Assembly (NCBI GenBank): GCA_013350335.1
Contig: CM023539.1
Location: 16,182,302 to 16,246,301 of the forward strand
DNA length: 64,000 nucleotides
Origin: Chimonanthus salicifolius
Lineage: Eukaryota > Streptophyta > Magnoliopsida > Laurales > Calycanthaceae
Direction: 5' to 3'
The notes below the pieces were generated by a model. That model was given only the letters and a program-made list of their open reading frames with translations. It ran no database searches and was not told the DNA's origin. Below are positions 1-13,342 of the stretch, in pieces. Each line of letters begins with the position of its first letter. Positions within the stretch are counted from its first letter, which is position 1. Position numbers and translations under genes: made by a program.

Positions 1-3000
1 GTTTGCTTCTCGGTCACCCCGACGGGGCATGGACTCCGGTTTCATTATTTTCCCGCTCATGCCATGCATGAGATGTAAGTGCATTATGCTATGTAATATA
101 TATGTAATCCATAAACTTAATATATATCATACATAGCCATATAATGCATAACATTAAAAATATAAACCATAGTATGAATATAGAATTCATAAATCAAAAA
201 CCCATCATAATACAAATTACATAATCATCAAAATAGATTAAAATAACCATCACATATCCACGGCTTACAAAGAGGTAGGAATCCTACCGAATACCGCTTA
301 GCGTCCTGTTACGTTTCCGTTCAATAATCCGGTCGCCGATCGCGTATCGTTTTGTGAAGTCCCAATACCTTATTACATATATATCGAATTAATCCATTTG
401 TTATCCGTGATTAAATCCCTAACTGATTACAATTTTTAAATTCCTAATTACGTTACACGTTTATCAACGTTAGCCCCTAACTTAGCCCCATTTTCCGTGG
501 TTTTAAAACACATCCATAAATCCAATTTTTTTGGCCATTTACATATTCTAATTTGCGAACCTAAATACAGCAACTATCCGCTTCATTTAATCCTTCATAA
601 TGTATTCGATTTCATGTCTAATCCACAGGCATTCATTGACCATGACCTAATATCCATAGAATAGCCACTTAATTTAATTAATTTTGAAAACATTTAATTC
701 CATAAATCATTCCATATTTGGCCTAAGATGTGGCCCACAAAAAGGGGTCATGGGTTCGGCCATACACCATGGCCGAACCCATGATATCCATTTTCCCATT
801 TCTTGAGTCCATTTTGCCTCATTTAATCATACCTCAAATGAATTTAAATCATTCATTTACATCCTCATTTTCATCCCATTTAAAATACTATATACCAATC
901 CATTAAAATTTCCATTCCTCTCCATCCTTTCCTATTCATTAAAATCACAAATCACCACCATAGGGTTCGGCCATACACCATGGCCGAACCCATGGTTCAT
1001 GGCTCACTTTTATTAGTATCATTAGGACCAATGTTTCATCAATTTTTGTCCATGATTTTTCTTTGCTAAAAAGGTACCTTTTAAAATCAATAACATCATT
1101 CATTTGGTCCCTTTAAAACGTATATCATACACTTTGTAATCCATTTAAAACTATCTTTTCCTCCATCATCTTCTATCTCTTCACTCTCATTAAAATAATT
1201 AATCATCACCATAGGGTTCGGCCATACACCATGGCCGAACCCATGGTTCATGGTTTATCTCCTCCATGTCATTTTAGAAGCCATAATAATCATGTGCATT
1301 TCCCATGATTTTCCCATTTTAACAATCCTTTAAAATCACCCATTTTTAACCATTTGAAACCTAATTTTTATTAACCATTCTCCATACTTCCATTCTTATA
1401 AAAACTCTAAAATTTACAATCACTAACCATGGGGTTTGGCCATATTGGATGGCCGAACCCTACAGTTCATGATTTTTCTAAAAATCCCCATGCCTCCATC
1501 ATTTTTGAGGCTATTTGAAATCATTTATATCTTCCATGGTTTTCTCATTTAAAACCCCTTAAAAATCACTAATGTTTACTTGTTAGCATCTCAAAATCAT
1601 AGATTACCCTTCCCTAATTTTAATCCTGAAACCCTAATTACAATTCATCCATCATTTACCATGGGGTTCGGCCATGCTACATGGCCGAACCCTATGGCCC
1701 ATCAATCCATTAAAAATCCAAATTCTCTATGCTTAATAAAGACTTAAAAATTCCATTCTTCCATTTCATCCATTTCTTAATCCATTCCTCCATTTTATCC
1801 ATTTCTTATCCTACCATTTGATGGATCTTAGATCCATGGCCCACAACGTTTTTTGGCCATATTTAGTCTAAGAAATGGATTCTATATCCTAAACAAATAA
1901 ACTCTTGCTTTAAGAAAATCTTACCACCCAACGACTCCTCCGGTCTCTCTTTGCTTCTCCTTTGGCTCTCCTTAGCCTTCTCTTCTCTTCTTCTCCTTGA
2001 TGTACGGTCAAGATGAACTTGATCAAATGGTGAGGCCCCCCAAGCTTAGGATCGGCCAATATTGAGTGAATTTGCTTGAGAGAGGGAGAGAGAGGGGAGG
2101 AGGGAATAAAAAAATGTCTAATGGTTTGGCTAAGCTTAAATCTTTCTTTCCTTCTCTTCTTCTTCCCTTCTAAATTTTCAGTCTTTTCTTCTCTTCGTAC
2201 ATGGACGGACAGTTTTTGGGAGTGGAAGAGAGGGAGTGAGATGGGTTAGATGAGAATGAGATGAAATCTCATCTTTTGGTTACTTAGGTCACAATCCACA
2301 TTAATTCTTCCTACCAACCAACATGGCATTAATGGTGGTGGTTGGGATAAAACCACCATCCTTAGCCCATGGTTTAAATTTGTGTTTCTTTAAATGCTTT
2401 GTGTTTGTTGGAGTGGTTTTGACCGTTTGACTAACCTTTGGTTTAGATTAATTGGCTTAATTAAGTTAATCCTTAGTCTAAGTTAATTAATTCCCACTCA
2501 ATTTAATTTTATTAAATTCTTTCTCTATAAGATCCACCCATGGTTGACCAAGTCAACCATGGTGGTCGGCCCCACCACTCTTGGGTCCACACTCCACCTC
2601 AATTGGTGAGATGGAGGTGGGCCCCATTTGGCCATATTACCTTGTTCAATTCATCACCAATTTAGGTGATTTAAATTTTATTAAATCTATCCTTCTTATT
2701 GGATTACCATTGGGTCCATGGCCCAATTTCATTTTTGTCTTACCCATTTACCTTAGGGTTTATATTAATTTGATCCATCGGGTCCCAAATGGGTATTAGA
2801 CCCAATTTGACTATCCATGACCTAGTTACTTACCATTGACCAATTAAATGAATTAATTTCAATTCATGGTCTATTGGGTAACCATTGGGTCCATGGCCCA
2901 ATTAAATTTCCTCCAATCCACTTACTTAGGGCTTAGCTACCTTGGCCCATTGGGTCCCATATGGCTATTTGACCCAATTGACCACCTTTGACCCAAATTT

Positions 3001-3165
3001 ATCATCGTTGACCCATTTAAACGAATAAATCAAATCCCTGGCCCATTGGACCACACTTGGGCCATTGTCCCAAAATTTGGTCCATTTGGCATTTTATCAC
3101 ATCAAACTTCAAATTTAAAATAATAAATGCCACTATATATTGATCCAAAAATTCGGGCTATTACA
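1..3165 (-). mobile_element. LTR fragment A0 (minus strand, cut by window start)
   Basis: Read on the minus strand this begins at 3165 with TGTAATAGCCCGAATTTTTG, a start related to LTRs B and E (TGTA..GGCC..AATTTTT). It carries GGGTCAA/GACCCAATGGGTC repeats, the GTGGTGGTT/AACCACCA foldback, a GGTAAGAT donor-like site near 1920, about five TTCGGCCA...TGGCCGAA foldbacks (around 750, 962, 1214, 1430, 1663), the GTAGG-N3-CCTAC dyad near 275 and CATGCATGGCATG near 60. The 3' end of the LTR (acceptor, U5) lies left of the window, so I cannot tell solo LTR from element end. No PPT adjoins the right edge. Assignment as a chromovirus LTR is by shared structure. Confidence 0.8.
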
Positions 3166-3708
3166 ATCAAAGTTAAATCAAGCCTCATGCTCCAGAAACA
3201 AAGAAGATAAAAAGGAAAAGCATCAATGTCAGACAAGCTTCATGAATGCCATCCATACACAGGTATAGTGGACCATAGGATAGACCCTGACCTTAGGAAC
3301 CTCGGATAAAAATGATTACATATTAAATTGGATCTCAAAGATAACCATAATGAAAAAGCTCTCATGTTTACCAAATGTCTCTGTCTTAAATTGTTCTCAC
3401 AGTCATGACCATGTGCTCATAGTTAAATTTATATGATTGTGAGTTAACAACTCAAAGAGCTCTTCATTTTATATCCAAAGAATCACCAAACTACAATATA
3501 TTATCAAAAGGTGATTTCTAGAATTTGGAAAATAGGACGATTCCACTTTTTCCATGACGACTCCACTTTTACCTGGACTGATTCGAGTTTATAAAGCTTT
3601 ACAAACTGGGAAGATCCCACTTTTTCAAGACCATCCTATGAAACTGGAACGATTCGACTTTTGTGGGATGATCCCACTTTTTGGAAATTTGTTTTGAGAC
3701 AACTTGCC
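3166..3708. other. Unassigned spacer between two LTRs
   Basis: This 543-bp stretch has no LTR landmark, PBS, PPT or convincing coding frame. Between about 3535 and 3680 it repeats variants of GATCCCACTTTTT and GATTCCACTTTTT four to five times in one orientation. It may be older host DNA or the eroded interior of another element. The 5 bp after LTR A0 are ATCAA, its possible target duplication, which cannot be matched because the left end is outside the window. Confidence 0.5.
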
Positions 3709-4869
3709 TGTAATGCCCCTCCCTCTAGCCACCATCATCAGAGTAATGATACATGAATAATCAGTGGAGAGGGAAGCAAGCGTCACGACGCTAGCCAAGT
3801 TCGAGTCCGAAGACTCGACACTTGACTGAACCAACTAGCGTGTGCATGATAACATTTACACACACACTGATAATCCCACGAAAATTTAAACATTTATTCC
3901 ATTGCATGAATAACAACATACATCTCAAAGCAAAAAAAAGGAGTTCCCAACAATAAGTGAGTCAAATACAAAACTTAAATACATAAATTCCAAATCGTAA
4001 ATATTACATTCCCCAACAATATACCTCTTTACATTATTACATGATTCTCATATTTTCAAAAATATAACATGGAATTCAAGATGTCCACTCTTTTCTCCCT
4101 CATCCACCGAGTTCACATCTGCCCATCTTCTAATCCGAGTTCGTCTACACCTAGTAAACCTGCATACAAATTTGAGGAGGGAAATTTATGGGCTTAGTCA
4201 ACTTGCCCAGTAGGAATTCCTATCATAGGTATGTACTAGACATCATTATAATAAGTATATATATACTTACATTTTCATACTCAGGAAAAATTAAATATTA
4301 CAAATCTTATACTTTCTCAAATCCAAGTCGTATATTATTGTAGTACATTTCTCCAAAGTCATTTTCCAAAATCATTGTATAAATACCATCATAGAACGCT
4401 CATAATTCAAAAGCATAATACATATTACAAATTCTCATTGATATCGTCATAAACTTTTCATATTATATTACAAAATACCCTCGTACATAAATAACTTGTA
4501 TTTCATTTATAGAAAATCCTCATAAACATATCATATATCATAATATTCATATTACCATTTCCAAAACATTTTAATAAAATACTTAACATTTTACTTCATA
4601 CGTCAACATTTTAGGAGTCCTTTTAAGTGTATTTCTCATACTTCATATGCAATAACCAATCCACATCTACCTCACCATACACAACTCCTACCTTCTCGAC
4701 TTATATCACATCACACCTTCCCACCTTAGTTATTATACCATTCATTAGATTCCAAATGCTACTTCCTTGTTGTGTCTCTCTTTTTACATAAGTACTTAAT
4801 TTCCCATGTATTCTATTATAACCCAATCTTGCTCATACTTAACTCATACTCCTCCCGTCGTGGGACTTA
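3709..4869 (-). mobile_element. LTR C, left part (interrupted by solo LTR A)
   Basis: It starts TGTAATGCCCCTCCCTCT with ATCAGAGT nearby, which is the reverse complement of the U5 end seen in the other LTRs. A degenerate U5 stem (TTCGAGTC...GACTCGA) lies near 3800. The rest is AT-rich with no gene. It ends at ACTTA (4865-4869), the target duplication of the nested solo LTR A, and resumes at 8353. C is the most eroded LTR here and lies at the bottom of the nesting order. Confidence 0.7.
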
Positions 4870-7800
4870 TGTAACACCCCGCCTTTTCCACCCTTCCGAA
4901 AATCAGAGTCTAATTTTTTTTAATAAATAAGTAAAGTGGAAGAGAGCGGGGAGCGTCATGACGCAAGCTAAGTTCGGACTTCCAAAGTCCGACCCTTAAC
5001 TGGCAAACCTATGTGTGCATGGACCAAGTCCATGAAAATCGAACCACATATAGAACTAAATAAATCACGTGGAAAATTACTAAACTAATTGCGGACTATA
5101 ATGGAACCTATGACTACTCCATTTAGATAGCAAAGTACAAGTCATATTTACTTTAAACTAAACATTCATTCAAACTAAATCAAACCATAGCAATATTCTA
5201 AGTTATTACATATCCTTGCAGACATAAACAAAATATCCATATATAAATTCCATTCAGATATCCAAGCTCCTATGCTTGGTTTCCTTCGCGATCCTCGGCC
5301 TTTCCCTTTCCCTTTCCTGCGTATCCACTAAGGATATAAATAGGGCGTTAGATCAATGCACCTAGTAGGTCTTCCGATTAGGGTTACCACAAGGCTAATA
5401 TAAAACATGCATATATCATAATAATACATGATCAACAAAACTTACAAAAACAATGTTATGTATGTATGCAAATGTAATGAGTCACACCCATCACAATTAT
5501 ACATAGCCATCACTTGACGGGATTCTCATCGTCAAGGTAACCCACAGTGTTCTTTCGTTTCTTCTTGATGGGATTCTCATCATCAAGGTATTCCTCCTGG
5601 TGGGACTCTCATCACCTAAGGAGGCCCCACAGTTGCGTCACAGACATTCTGACGGAGTGTGGGCTCCGGTTTTCATATTCATCACCCCATGCCATGCATG
5701 AGATGTCAATGAGTACATGCCAGTTGTAAATAAATCTTAACATTCAAATCCCATTTGAAACATAATACTTTAACACAAATAACTCATCAAAATCATAAAG
5801 CAGCAAGTATAATATGTGGTTACAAAGAGGTAGGAAACCTACAGAAAAGTTACTTAAACCGTCCGCTCTTCTTGACCCATCACCCGTTCACGATTCGAGC
5901 ATCGTTCAAGAAGTCCCGTTACTTTATTTATATGACAGCAAGCCAAACACATGTCTCATATGGTTTCAAACTAAGTATAAGACCAAACACCACTTTGTGG
6001 GATTCGGCCATACCCCATGACCGAACCTCACCCATTTTGGATTTGATCTTTCTTTGTTTTGGATCAATATCATCCAAATAATTTATTAAAAACCTCAATC
6101 CACCAAACATCACTTGGTGGGGTTCGGCCATACAACATGGCCGAACCTCACCATTTTGGTTTGAGCCCCTTTTTCAAGTCCCTTGATCAATTCATTCCAT
6201 ATTTATAATTTGACTTGTATTTACGGTTTTGCCATTGGTCTAACCTTTGCTTAGTAACCAATGTCTATAATAAATCCACCTTAGTGGGGTTCGGCCATAC
6301 CCCATGGCCGAACCTCACCACCTTAAAGTTAGTCCTTTAATCCTTCATACCTAAGACTAATTATCAATCCATCCATTTAATTATCTAGTCCTTAACCATC
6401 CACCATTGTCACTCTATGGGGTTCATCCCTATACATGGCCGAACCCTATAGTTCCTTACATCAAACTAAACATTTATCCATCTATGAATGGTTCTTATAA
6501 TTCCATCCATTTGAATATTTTAAACCTTTTAAAACCTTTTAAAACCAAACACCATACTTAGCACTTGGTGGGGTTCGGCCATACACCGTGGCCGAACCTC
6601 ACCCCTTTGGTTTTGGTGCTCCTCTTTGCTATCCTTTTTGATAAACAATAACCATCTAAATCCATCATTTTTCCATCTATGTAAACCCCTTAAAACATCA
6701 TAGAACCAATAATAATTCTAACCATATTGATACTCCATATAACCCATAAAATGGTCCATGGGATTTGGCCATACACATAGCCGAACGCTATGATTCTCTT
6801 GATTCAAATCTTCTAATAATCATGCATGGTTTATACATAGCAACTTAGCGATAACAACAATAGGGTTTAGCCATGCAATAGTTGACCCAAACATTAGCCT
6901 AATATTCATTTAAAACACCTTAAAACTTCCATACCTTGTATGGTTTTTATCTCTAAAAAACCATTCAAAATAACCATAAAACTTATCAAGTCCTTTCATG
7001 GGGTTCGGCCATCCAAAGTGGTCGAACACTATGATCCATGTTTCTACCCTTTAAACATCATCATCATCCAAGGTTTAAACCCTTGATAGATTCGGCCATA
7101 CAATGGCCGGATCATGCTCCCTTATCCATTTTATTTAACAAAAATTATGATATACTTACCAATCTCCTTAGCCTCTCTTATTTCCTTTGATCCTTCCTTC
7201 CTCCCTTCTTGCTTCTTTAGTCCTTAGCCGATTGTGAGCTTTGATCAATGATGAAATCACCAAGGGCTTGGTTTGGCCAAGGAAGTAGTTTTGAGAGAGG
7301 GAGAGAGATGAAAATCTCTAGCTTCTTTGAGATGGAGAATCGGCCAAATGGTGTAGTGTATCTCTTTTGTATATCAGCCCTCAAAACCTCTCATTTACCC
7401 TCATCAATATTGGTCTAACCAAGGAGCCCCTTAGCATAACTATGGGACACTTGGCTTAAGCTCAAGCAATACCTTCCATCTCCCAACGTTGGTGCTTGGG
7501 TCTCCATTATGAGATGGAAACCCTCCAAGTTCCCAATGTAATCCTATCTCATTGTGGTTTGTGCACTCTCATCAATCAGCCACCTTCCATTGATGTTTAT
7601 GCATGGGATACCTACTCCAACGTGTAAGCCATTGCTTGTCTTTGAAACAAGTTTAACCCCTCATCTCCTCACTTGACTCACTTCAGATGAGGGTCTCCAT
7701 ATCTTCCAATCTCACTCATTCAACTCAATTCAGCTCAGCTCACTTATCTCAACTCAACTTAATTAACTTAATTCCTTTGAACTCAAATTCCACTTAACAC

Positions 7801-8352
7801 ACTTTCCACTTGACTCAAGTAAATTATGAATCAACTCAACATAATTTAACTCAAACTTTGAGCTCACTCGATGGTCAACATGGTCAACATGGTCAAGCTC
7901 GACCCATTGGGTCCCAATTGAACTTCTTGACCCAAATAGGCGCCATGACCCATTTAAATGACAATTATCCATTTAAATGTGGTTTACCCAATTGCACATA
8001 GTTTACCCATTTATCCTCCATTGAACTCCCATTCAATTCAGCCTAACCCAATTAAACTTGAGCTCACCCAATGGTCAAACAAGTCCTACCACGACCCATT
8101 GGGTCCCAATTGGGTAGTTGACCCATTTAATCACACATATCCAATTATTTGCAACCGAATTCTATCCTTGATCCATTGGATCATAATTGGGCTATTGACT
8201 CAATTCTTCGCCATTTATCTCCATTGATCCACATCTACCATCCGTTGGGCAATTGACCCAACATTTACCCATCTAAGATTCATATCTTTTTAATTCACCA
8301 TTCCAATGGCATTTTCATAAATATGGATATATTAAAAAATCGGGGTGTTACA
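4870..8352 (-). mobile_element. Solo LTR A, minus strand, TSD ACTTA
   Basis: A 3483-bp LTR bounded by TGTAACACCCCGCC and GGGGTGTTACA, flanked by ACTTA at 4865-4869 and 8353-8357. There is no internal region, so it is a recombination-derived solo LTR. On the minus strand it contains: a GGGTCAA-rich start; a GTAAGT donor-like site (7154-7159); about eight TTCGGCCA...TGGCCGAA foldbacks between 5996 and 7110; GTAGG-N3-CCTAC near 5830; CATGCATGGCATG near 5690; CTAAC (5347-5351) with CCTTAG ending at 5328; TGTAATAA (5203-5210); and U5 hairpins at 5011-5050 and 4967-5000. It belongs to the same family as solo LTR H. Confidence 0.92.
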
Positions 8353-9054
8353 ACTTAGACAATTCATAACCGTTCAGTCTCATTTCTATTCCGTTCTTTT
8401 GTATAGCCAACAATTTAACCGGCGAACCAGTGCATTGTTGCCTCCAAGACTTTCATTTACATGACCAACAATTTAACCAGCGTACCAGTAGAGTTTTGCC
8501 TCCAAGACTTTTTGTCACACAACCAACAATTTAACTGGTGTACCGGTGGAGTGTTGCCTCCAAGATTCACATTTCATTTACAGTATAAGGTTGTACTCAA
8601 ATTACCAACCTCTATCTCTTTCATTACAAACCCAAGTTCTTATCATACTTTACTTACATGTCCGGGGTGTTCCAAGTATCACAATACACATCTCATCCTA
8701 TTTAAACCTTATGTATGCGTGATTTATATTCCCAAGATGTCCCAAACATCCTATAATTTATAACAATTCCTTTGTATCTATTTTCATAAAGCACATTTAA
8801 ACATATCAATTTATGGAATCATTTTCAATGATTATGATCATAAAACCATATTTATTTGCACGTAGGAAAATACCTTCCATGTGTGGTACAAAACTTTCAT
8901 GTTATACTAACATCCTATTTCATGGTTAAAAAACTATTCATAAAAATATTTTTCTTTTACTCTTTTTTTCCAATTCATAATCATATCATTATAAATGATC
9001 AAAATCTCAAAATCAATCTTAATTATTAATAAGGAAATCACAATGATATAACAC
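8353..9054 (-). mobile_element. LTR C, right part (cut by insertion of element D)
   Basis: It continues C after the ACTTA duplication. It contains a three-copy 58-bp tandem repeat (8407-8580) and AT-rich sequence with no gene. It stops at 9054, where the minus-strand LTR end of D (TATAAGCGCCC, a mutated TGTAAGCGCCC) begins, so the rest of C should lie beyond the window on the far side of D. Confidence 0.6.
8407..8580. repeat. 58-bp tandem repeat, three copies
   Basis: Copies begin at 8407, 8465 and 8523, each starting CCAACAATTTAAC and ending in a GTTGCCTCCAAGA-type block. The first two are exactly 58 bp apart and the third is diverged at its end. It is a minisatellite-like expansion inside LTR C that I do not see in the other LTRs. 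Confidence 0.9.
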
Positions 9055-9755
9055 TATAAGCGCCCTGCCCTTTTTCACTCACCGAAAATCAGAGTCTATT
9101 TTTTTTTTAAATAAAGAGTGAGAGAGAGCGGGACGCCACGACGCGAGTTAAGTCCTGAGCTTCCAAAGCCCGGCCATTAACTGGCCAACTATATGTGTGT
9201 GTGGACCGAGTCCACTAAAACAGTTCACACGCTTTAATGTTATACTTACGGAATAGACACATTGCGGAATTAATATTTGATTACATAAACCAACCATAAC
9301 CTTTACTTAGCAAGGAAGTCAATCACCCAAAACTTAACTGAACTTAATATCCAAAGGTAACGTCAAACCACAGCAAACTAATATCTAAGTTACTACAATC
9401 CCAAAATGCAGTTAACTCAAATACACTGTCCAAAACTAAAACTTAAGAATAAGCAATAGCTGCCCAAGCTCATAAGCTTGGCTCCTTTTGCGTCCATCGT
9501 CCGTTCTGTTCCCTGTACCATCATCTAAGGTAGAAGTAGGGCGTTAGTCAACGCGCCCAGTAGGTATTCCGAGTAGGGTTTTACACATACGATTAGTATA
9601 AAATCAAGATACAAAACATCATACCGTACTTGTAAAACATAATACCAAAAAACAGAGCATGATAATAGAGATCATAATCATGCTGATAAAACCAAAGCAA
9701 TGCATGATACTCATAACAAGGTCATGCCAATGTAATTCCATGTCATGGGGTCATA
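9055..9755 (-). mobile_element. Element D 3' LTR, part 1
   Basis: The minus-strand LTR end begins TATAAGCGCCCTGCCC and closely matches D's other LTR end at 31368 (TGTAAGCGCCCCACCC) through the U5 hairpins and the GGGCGTTAG block. It contains the acceptor-like block (minus-strand CTAAC at 9543-9547, then a pyrimidine run and TTAG ending at 9525). Element B is inserted at its TCATA (9751-9755), and the LTR resumes at 20647. Sequence before it, AACAC (9050-9054), would be D's target duplication. Confidence 0.85.
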
Positions 9756-10811
9756 TGTAAGGGCCCGGAATTTTTAAAATTAATATAAATGGGAATATTA
9801 TTATTTTAAGGATGAAAATTGGAAAATTGGTGGAGTAAATGGTAAATGGGCCAAAATTTGGATAAAGGCCCAAGTGTGGCCCAATAGACTATGGTTTGGA
9901 TTTAAATTTATTTAAATGGGTCAAGAATGGTCAAATTGGGTCAAATACCCATTTGGGACCCAATGGGTCAAGATGGTTATGCTCTAAGGTAAATGGGCTA
10001 GATGGAAATGTAATTGGGCCATAGGCCCAATGGTAATCCACTTAGAGTGAATTCAATGATTTTAAATCACCTAAGTTATTTGGAATTAAACAATGGTGAT
10101 GTGGCCAAGTGGGACCCACCTCCACCTCATCAAGTGAGGTGGCGTGTGGGCCAAGGTTTGGTGGGGCCGGCCACCATGGTTGATTTGGTCAACCATGGGT
10201 GGAGTAATGGACTTAGGCTAAGTACCAATGGATTAACCTAAGTTAATTATCTAATTAATTAAATAATTAAATTATTTAAAATGGTAGTTAAGAGTGGTCA
10301 AAGTGGGGCCATGAGGTGAAGACTCACCTCATCTCAAACTCAAGTGAAACACGTTGGCTTAGTGGTGGTTTAGATAACCACCACCATAAAGCATTTTAAA
10401 TATCTAAGAAAATATCTTAAGGTTGGTGGGTGTCATTAATGTAAAGTAAAAAATGGAGATGAGCTTTGTTGGTGTCTTATTCTCATTTTTTTTGTTAACT
10501 CCATCCCTCCCACTCCTCCATTGCCGTCCCATGTTCAAGTGAAGGGAGAAAGAGAGCTAAGGAGGAGAGAAGAGAAGAAGAGAAGAAAGAAGTGGAATTT
10601 GGAGGGAAATTACTCTAAGGTCAAGGTTACCATCTCCTCTCTCATCACCTCTCCCTCTCCCTCTCTCAATTTAAACCCTAACTTGGCTGATCCTAAGGTT
10701 GGGGGTTGCCACCATTGATCAAGCCTCTTGACCTATTAAAGATCAAGAGGAAGGAGAGAGGAGGCTAAGGAGACCGACGGGAGCGGCGGAAATCGGAGGA
10801 GACGTCGGATT

Positions 10812-12955
10812 GTGAGTATTTCTTAAACAAGAAATTTTGGATTTTAGGGTTTAAGAATTGGAATTTATTTTGTATTAATGTAATGGTGGATAGATAATTT
10901 TATGCAATGGAGTTTAAACCCATCAAATGAGAGGGTGGAAGATGGAGAAAACCCTAAATGGGTGAATTAGGGTTAGGGTAAGAAAATGACTAAATGGGTT
11001 ATGTGCATTATGTAAATTATGAAATTAAACATGGAATGGGGTAATTGGAATAAAATTATGGGCCATAGGGTTCGGCCATGTAGTATGGCCGAACCCCATG
11101 GTGGATGATTTGGTCTTTGATGTAATTGGTTAAGGTTTTAAGAATGGAAAGCAATGAGGGTGTTAAGTTAATGAATTGTAGTAAATGAGTGAATGTGGGA
11201 AAGGTTTCAAAATGCCTTTTATGATGGAAATGTAAAGGGATTTTATGGCATTGGAGGGCATAGAAAGTGATGGATTGTGAACCATGGGTTCGGCCATGGT
11301 GTATGGCCGAACCCTATGGTGATAATGGTGGATTTAATGGTTATGATTTATGGAGAAATAAATGGGAAAATGTTGATAATTTTGATGGACCCAAAGTATG
11401 AAATGATACCCTATGGTAATGTTTTACAAATTTTAAATGGGGTTAAAAGGATGGAAAATGGGGAAAGGACACCATGGGTTCTGCCATGGTGTATGGCCGA
11501 ACCCATGGCCCAATTGTAACCCATTGTAGTGGGTTAAATTGGATGATGGATGGTGTTTGTGGCCTCCAAAGGGAATGAATGAGTGATGCACTCATTGCAG
11601 TTAAATGCATAAGGTAAACCCCATCGGAGGATTTGATGAATTAGGTATTTTGAATCCATGACCCAAATGGTGGATCATTTTTAGGTCTAAGGTTAATGTG
11701 TATGTATGTGATTAAGTAATGGGAATTGGATTAATTAGATGACAAGTTTTAATAGTTTGGTGCGTCATAAATGAACCTAAGTTAGGGATCTAAGTTTAAA
11801 AATCAATTTTGGACTTAATCATGCATGCATAAATGGGTGATTAACCATGGAAAATGAGGTAGTGGCAAAACCGTAATTAAATGCCAAGTTCAAGAATTCC
11901 ATGGAGATTGATCATGGAATGAGGGGATCTAATGTGATAACCTTATAAGTGGTTAATAAAGCCTAAGGTGGCTGATTTTAGACACATGTACTTAAAAATA
12001 TATAATGGATTAGGTGGGACCCACAAAACCTAAATGGTGACCGGTTTTTCATAAGGGCTTATAAATGGTTGAAACATGGACTAATGATTAGTGTGTAACA
12101 AGGTACTGGACATCGCAGGCGGTGAGCGATCGGCGACCGGGTTTGTCGAGCGGAAAAATGTAAAAGGACGCAAGTCGGTATTAGGTAGGATTCCTACATT
12201 TTTGTAAGCCATGGATTGGGTGATGTTTTCTTTAATTTATTTTGGAAAGCATGTGGTTGCCTTTAAGATGAGTTTTGGATTATGTATCTTGTGATGTTTT
12301 CCTTTAAATTATTTTGGAAATCATGTGAATGTCTTAAGATGCATTTTGGATTGAATATTATGGGATGTTTTTCCCTTTGATTTATTTGATAATCAAGTAA
12401 TTGTTTTAAGATGGGTTTTTGTGTTACTATTGAACTACATATATTTACATGGCACACGGCATCTACATCTCATGCTGGCATGGGAGGGATATGACAGGGA
12501 AATGATGAAATGAAACCGGAGTCCATGCTCCGTCGGGGCGACCGATAAACAGCATGGGGACATTTCACATATGTATTATGATACCTTGATGATGCTTTTC
12601 CATCAAGGGGGATGTTGTATTTATTATTGTACCTTGATGATGGTTCTTCCATCAAGGGGGGGATGCCTAGTGTAGATCGCATCTTGATGAGGCTTTTGCA
12701 TCAAGAGGGTCATGGTACGATGATGGTATGGATTCTATTTGGAATACTATGGATGGTTGGAAAAAGGGACATTCTAGAGTTGAGGATGAGATTGATGGGT
12801 GGGATTCATGACATAAAACACCATTGCATTACATTGTACCAAATGGCATAATTTTGAGATAATATCTTCTATATGCTTTGTTATTACTAATCCATGTGCT
12901 AGCCCTACTCGGAGTCCTACTGGGCGCGTGGTCTAACGCCCTACTTCTACCCTAG
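10812..12955 (+). other. Putative intron inside element B 5' LTR
   Basis: The 5' side reads GATT|GTGAGTATT. The 3' side reads CTAAC, CTACTTCTACCCTAG, then GATGCAGG, giving two candidate acceptors (12955 or 12967). The branch-like A lies about 20 nt before the first AG. Matching sites occur at the same relative place in the other LTRs, and again in B's 3' LTR (18026-18031 and AG at 20168-20169). This is inferred from motifs and their conservation; there are no transcript data. Confidence 0.45.
11063..11101. repeat. Long foldback CCAT-N-GGGTTCGGCCAT
   Basis: A near-perfect inverted repeat with a 5-nt loop: GGGTTCGGCCAT (11068-11079) against ATGGCCGAACCC (11085-11096), extended outward by CCAT/ATGG after one A/C mismatch. 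Similar units follow at 11281-11320 and 11471-11508, and all three recur in the 3' LTR. It represents the array found in nearly all LTRs of the window. Confidence 0.95.
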
Positions 12956-13256
12956 CCGACGATGCAGGAGATGGCGGCACGGAAGGACAGGACGGGAGTC
13001 AAGCTCAGGAGCTTGGGAAGGCGGATTCATTATGTTGTTTAAGTTATGTTGGAAAAATGTAATTTGAGTAGCTTAGCTTGTCGGAATGTAATAAATTAGA
13101 TTACTGGCTATGTTTTGGGATTTTATTATGGACATTATGGTTTAGAGGTATTATAGAAATTTAAATGAATGTTATCTTCCTTGCTATCTCAAATCTGTAG
13201 GATAGTCTTTGTTGTTAATTCCACACTGAGAAGTAATATTCCTTGAGCTTACATTT

Positions 13257-13342
13257 ACGCGTGAACCGTACTCGTGGACTTGGCTCCACGCACGCGTAGG
13301 GTTGGCCAGTTAAGGGCCGGGCTTTAGAAGCTCGGACTTAAC
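13257..13342 (+). other. Tandem U5 hairpins of element B
   Basis: Hairpin 1 pairs ACGCGTG (13257-13263) with CACGCGT (13291-13297), with an inner GTGGA/TCCAC stem. Hairpin 2 (13309-13342) pairs GTTAAG with CTTAAC and CCGGGCT with AGCTCGG, including a G-U pair. Both occupy the same place relative to the PBS as in L, K, E, A and H, where the stems differ in sequence but still pair. Confidence 0.8.

Noticed and set aside
2581..2799. Short ORFs in LTRs (for example 72 codons here, 75 codons at 10014 and 17228, 80 codons at 11277 and 18491)
   Set aside because: They lie wholly in LTR DNA, are duplicated only because LTRs are, show no family likeness, and some are made of the foldback sequence itself.
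3166..3708. Host gene in the only non-LTR spacer
   Set aside because: The only open frame (3625-3834 minus, 69 codons) runs into LTR C U5 sequence and has no recognisable motif.
10668..10684. AAACCCTAA-like sequence as interstitial telomere repeat
   Set aside because: Only one or two heptamer-like units occur here and at similar LTR positions. No array.
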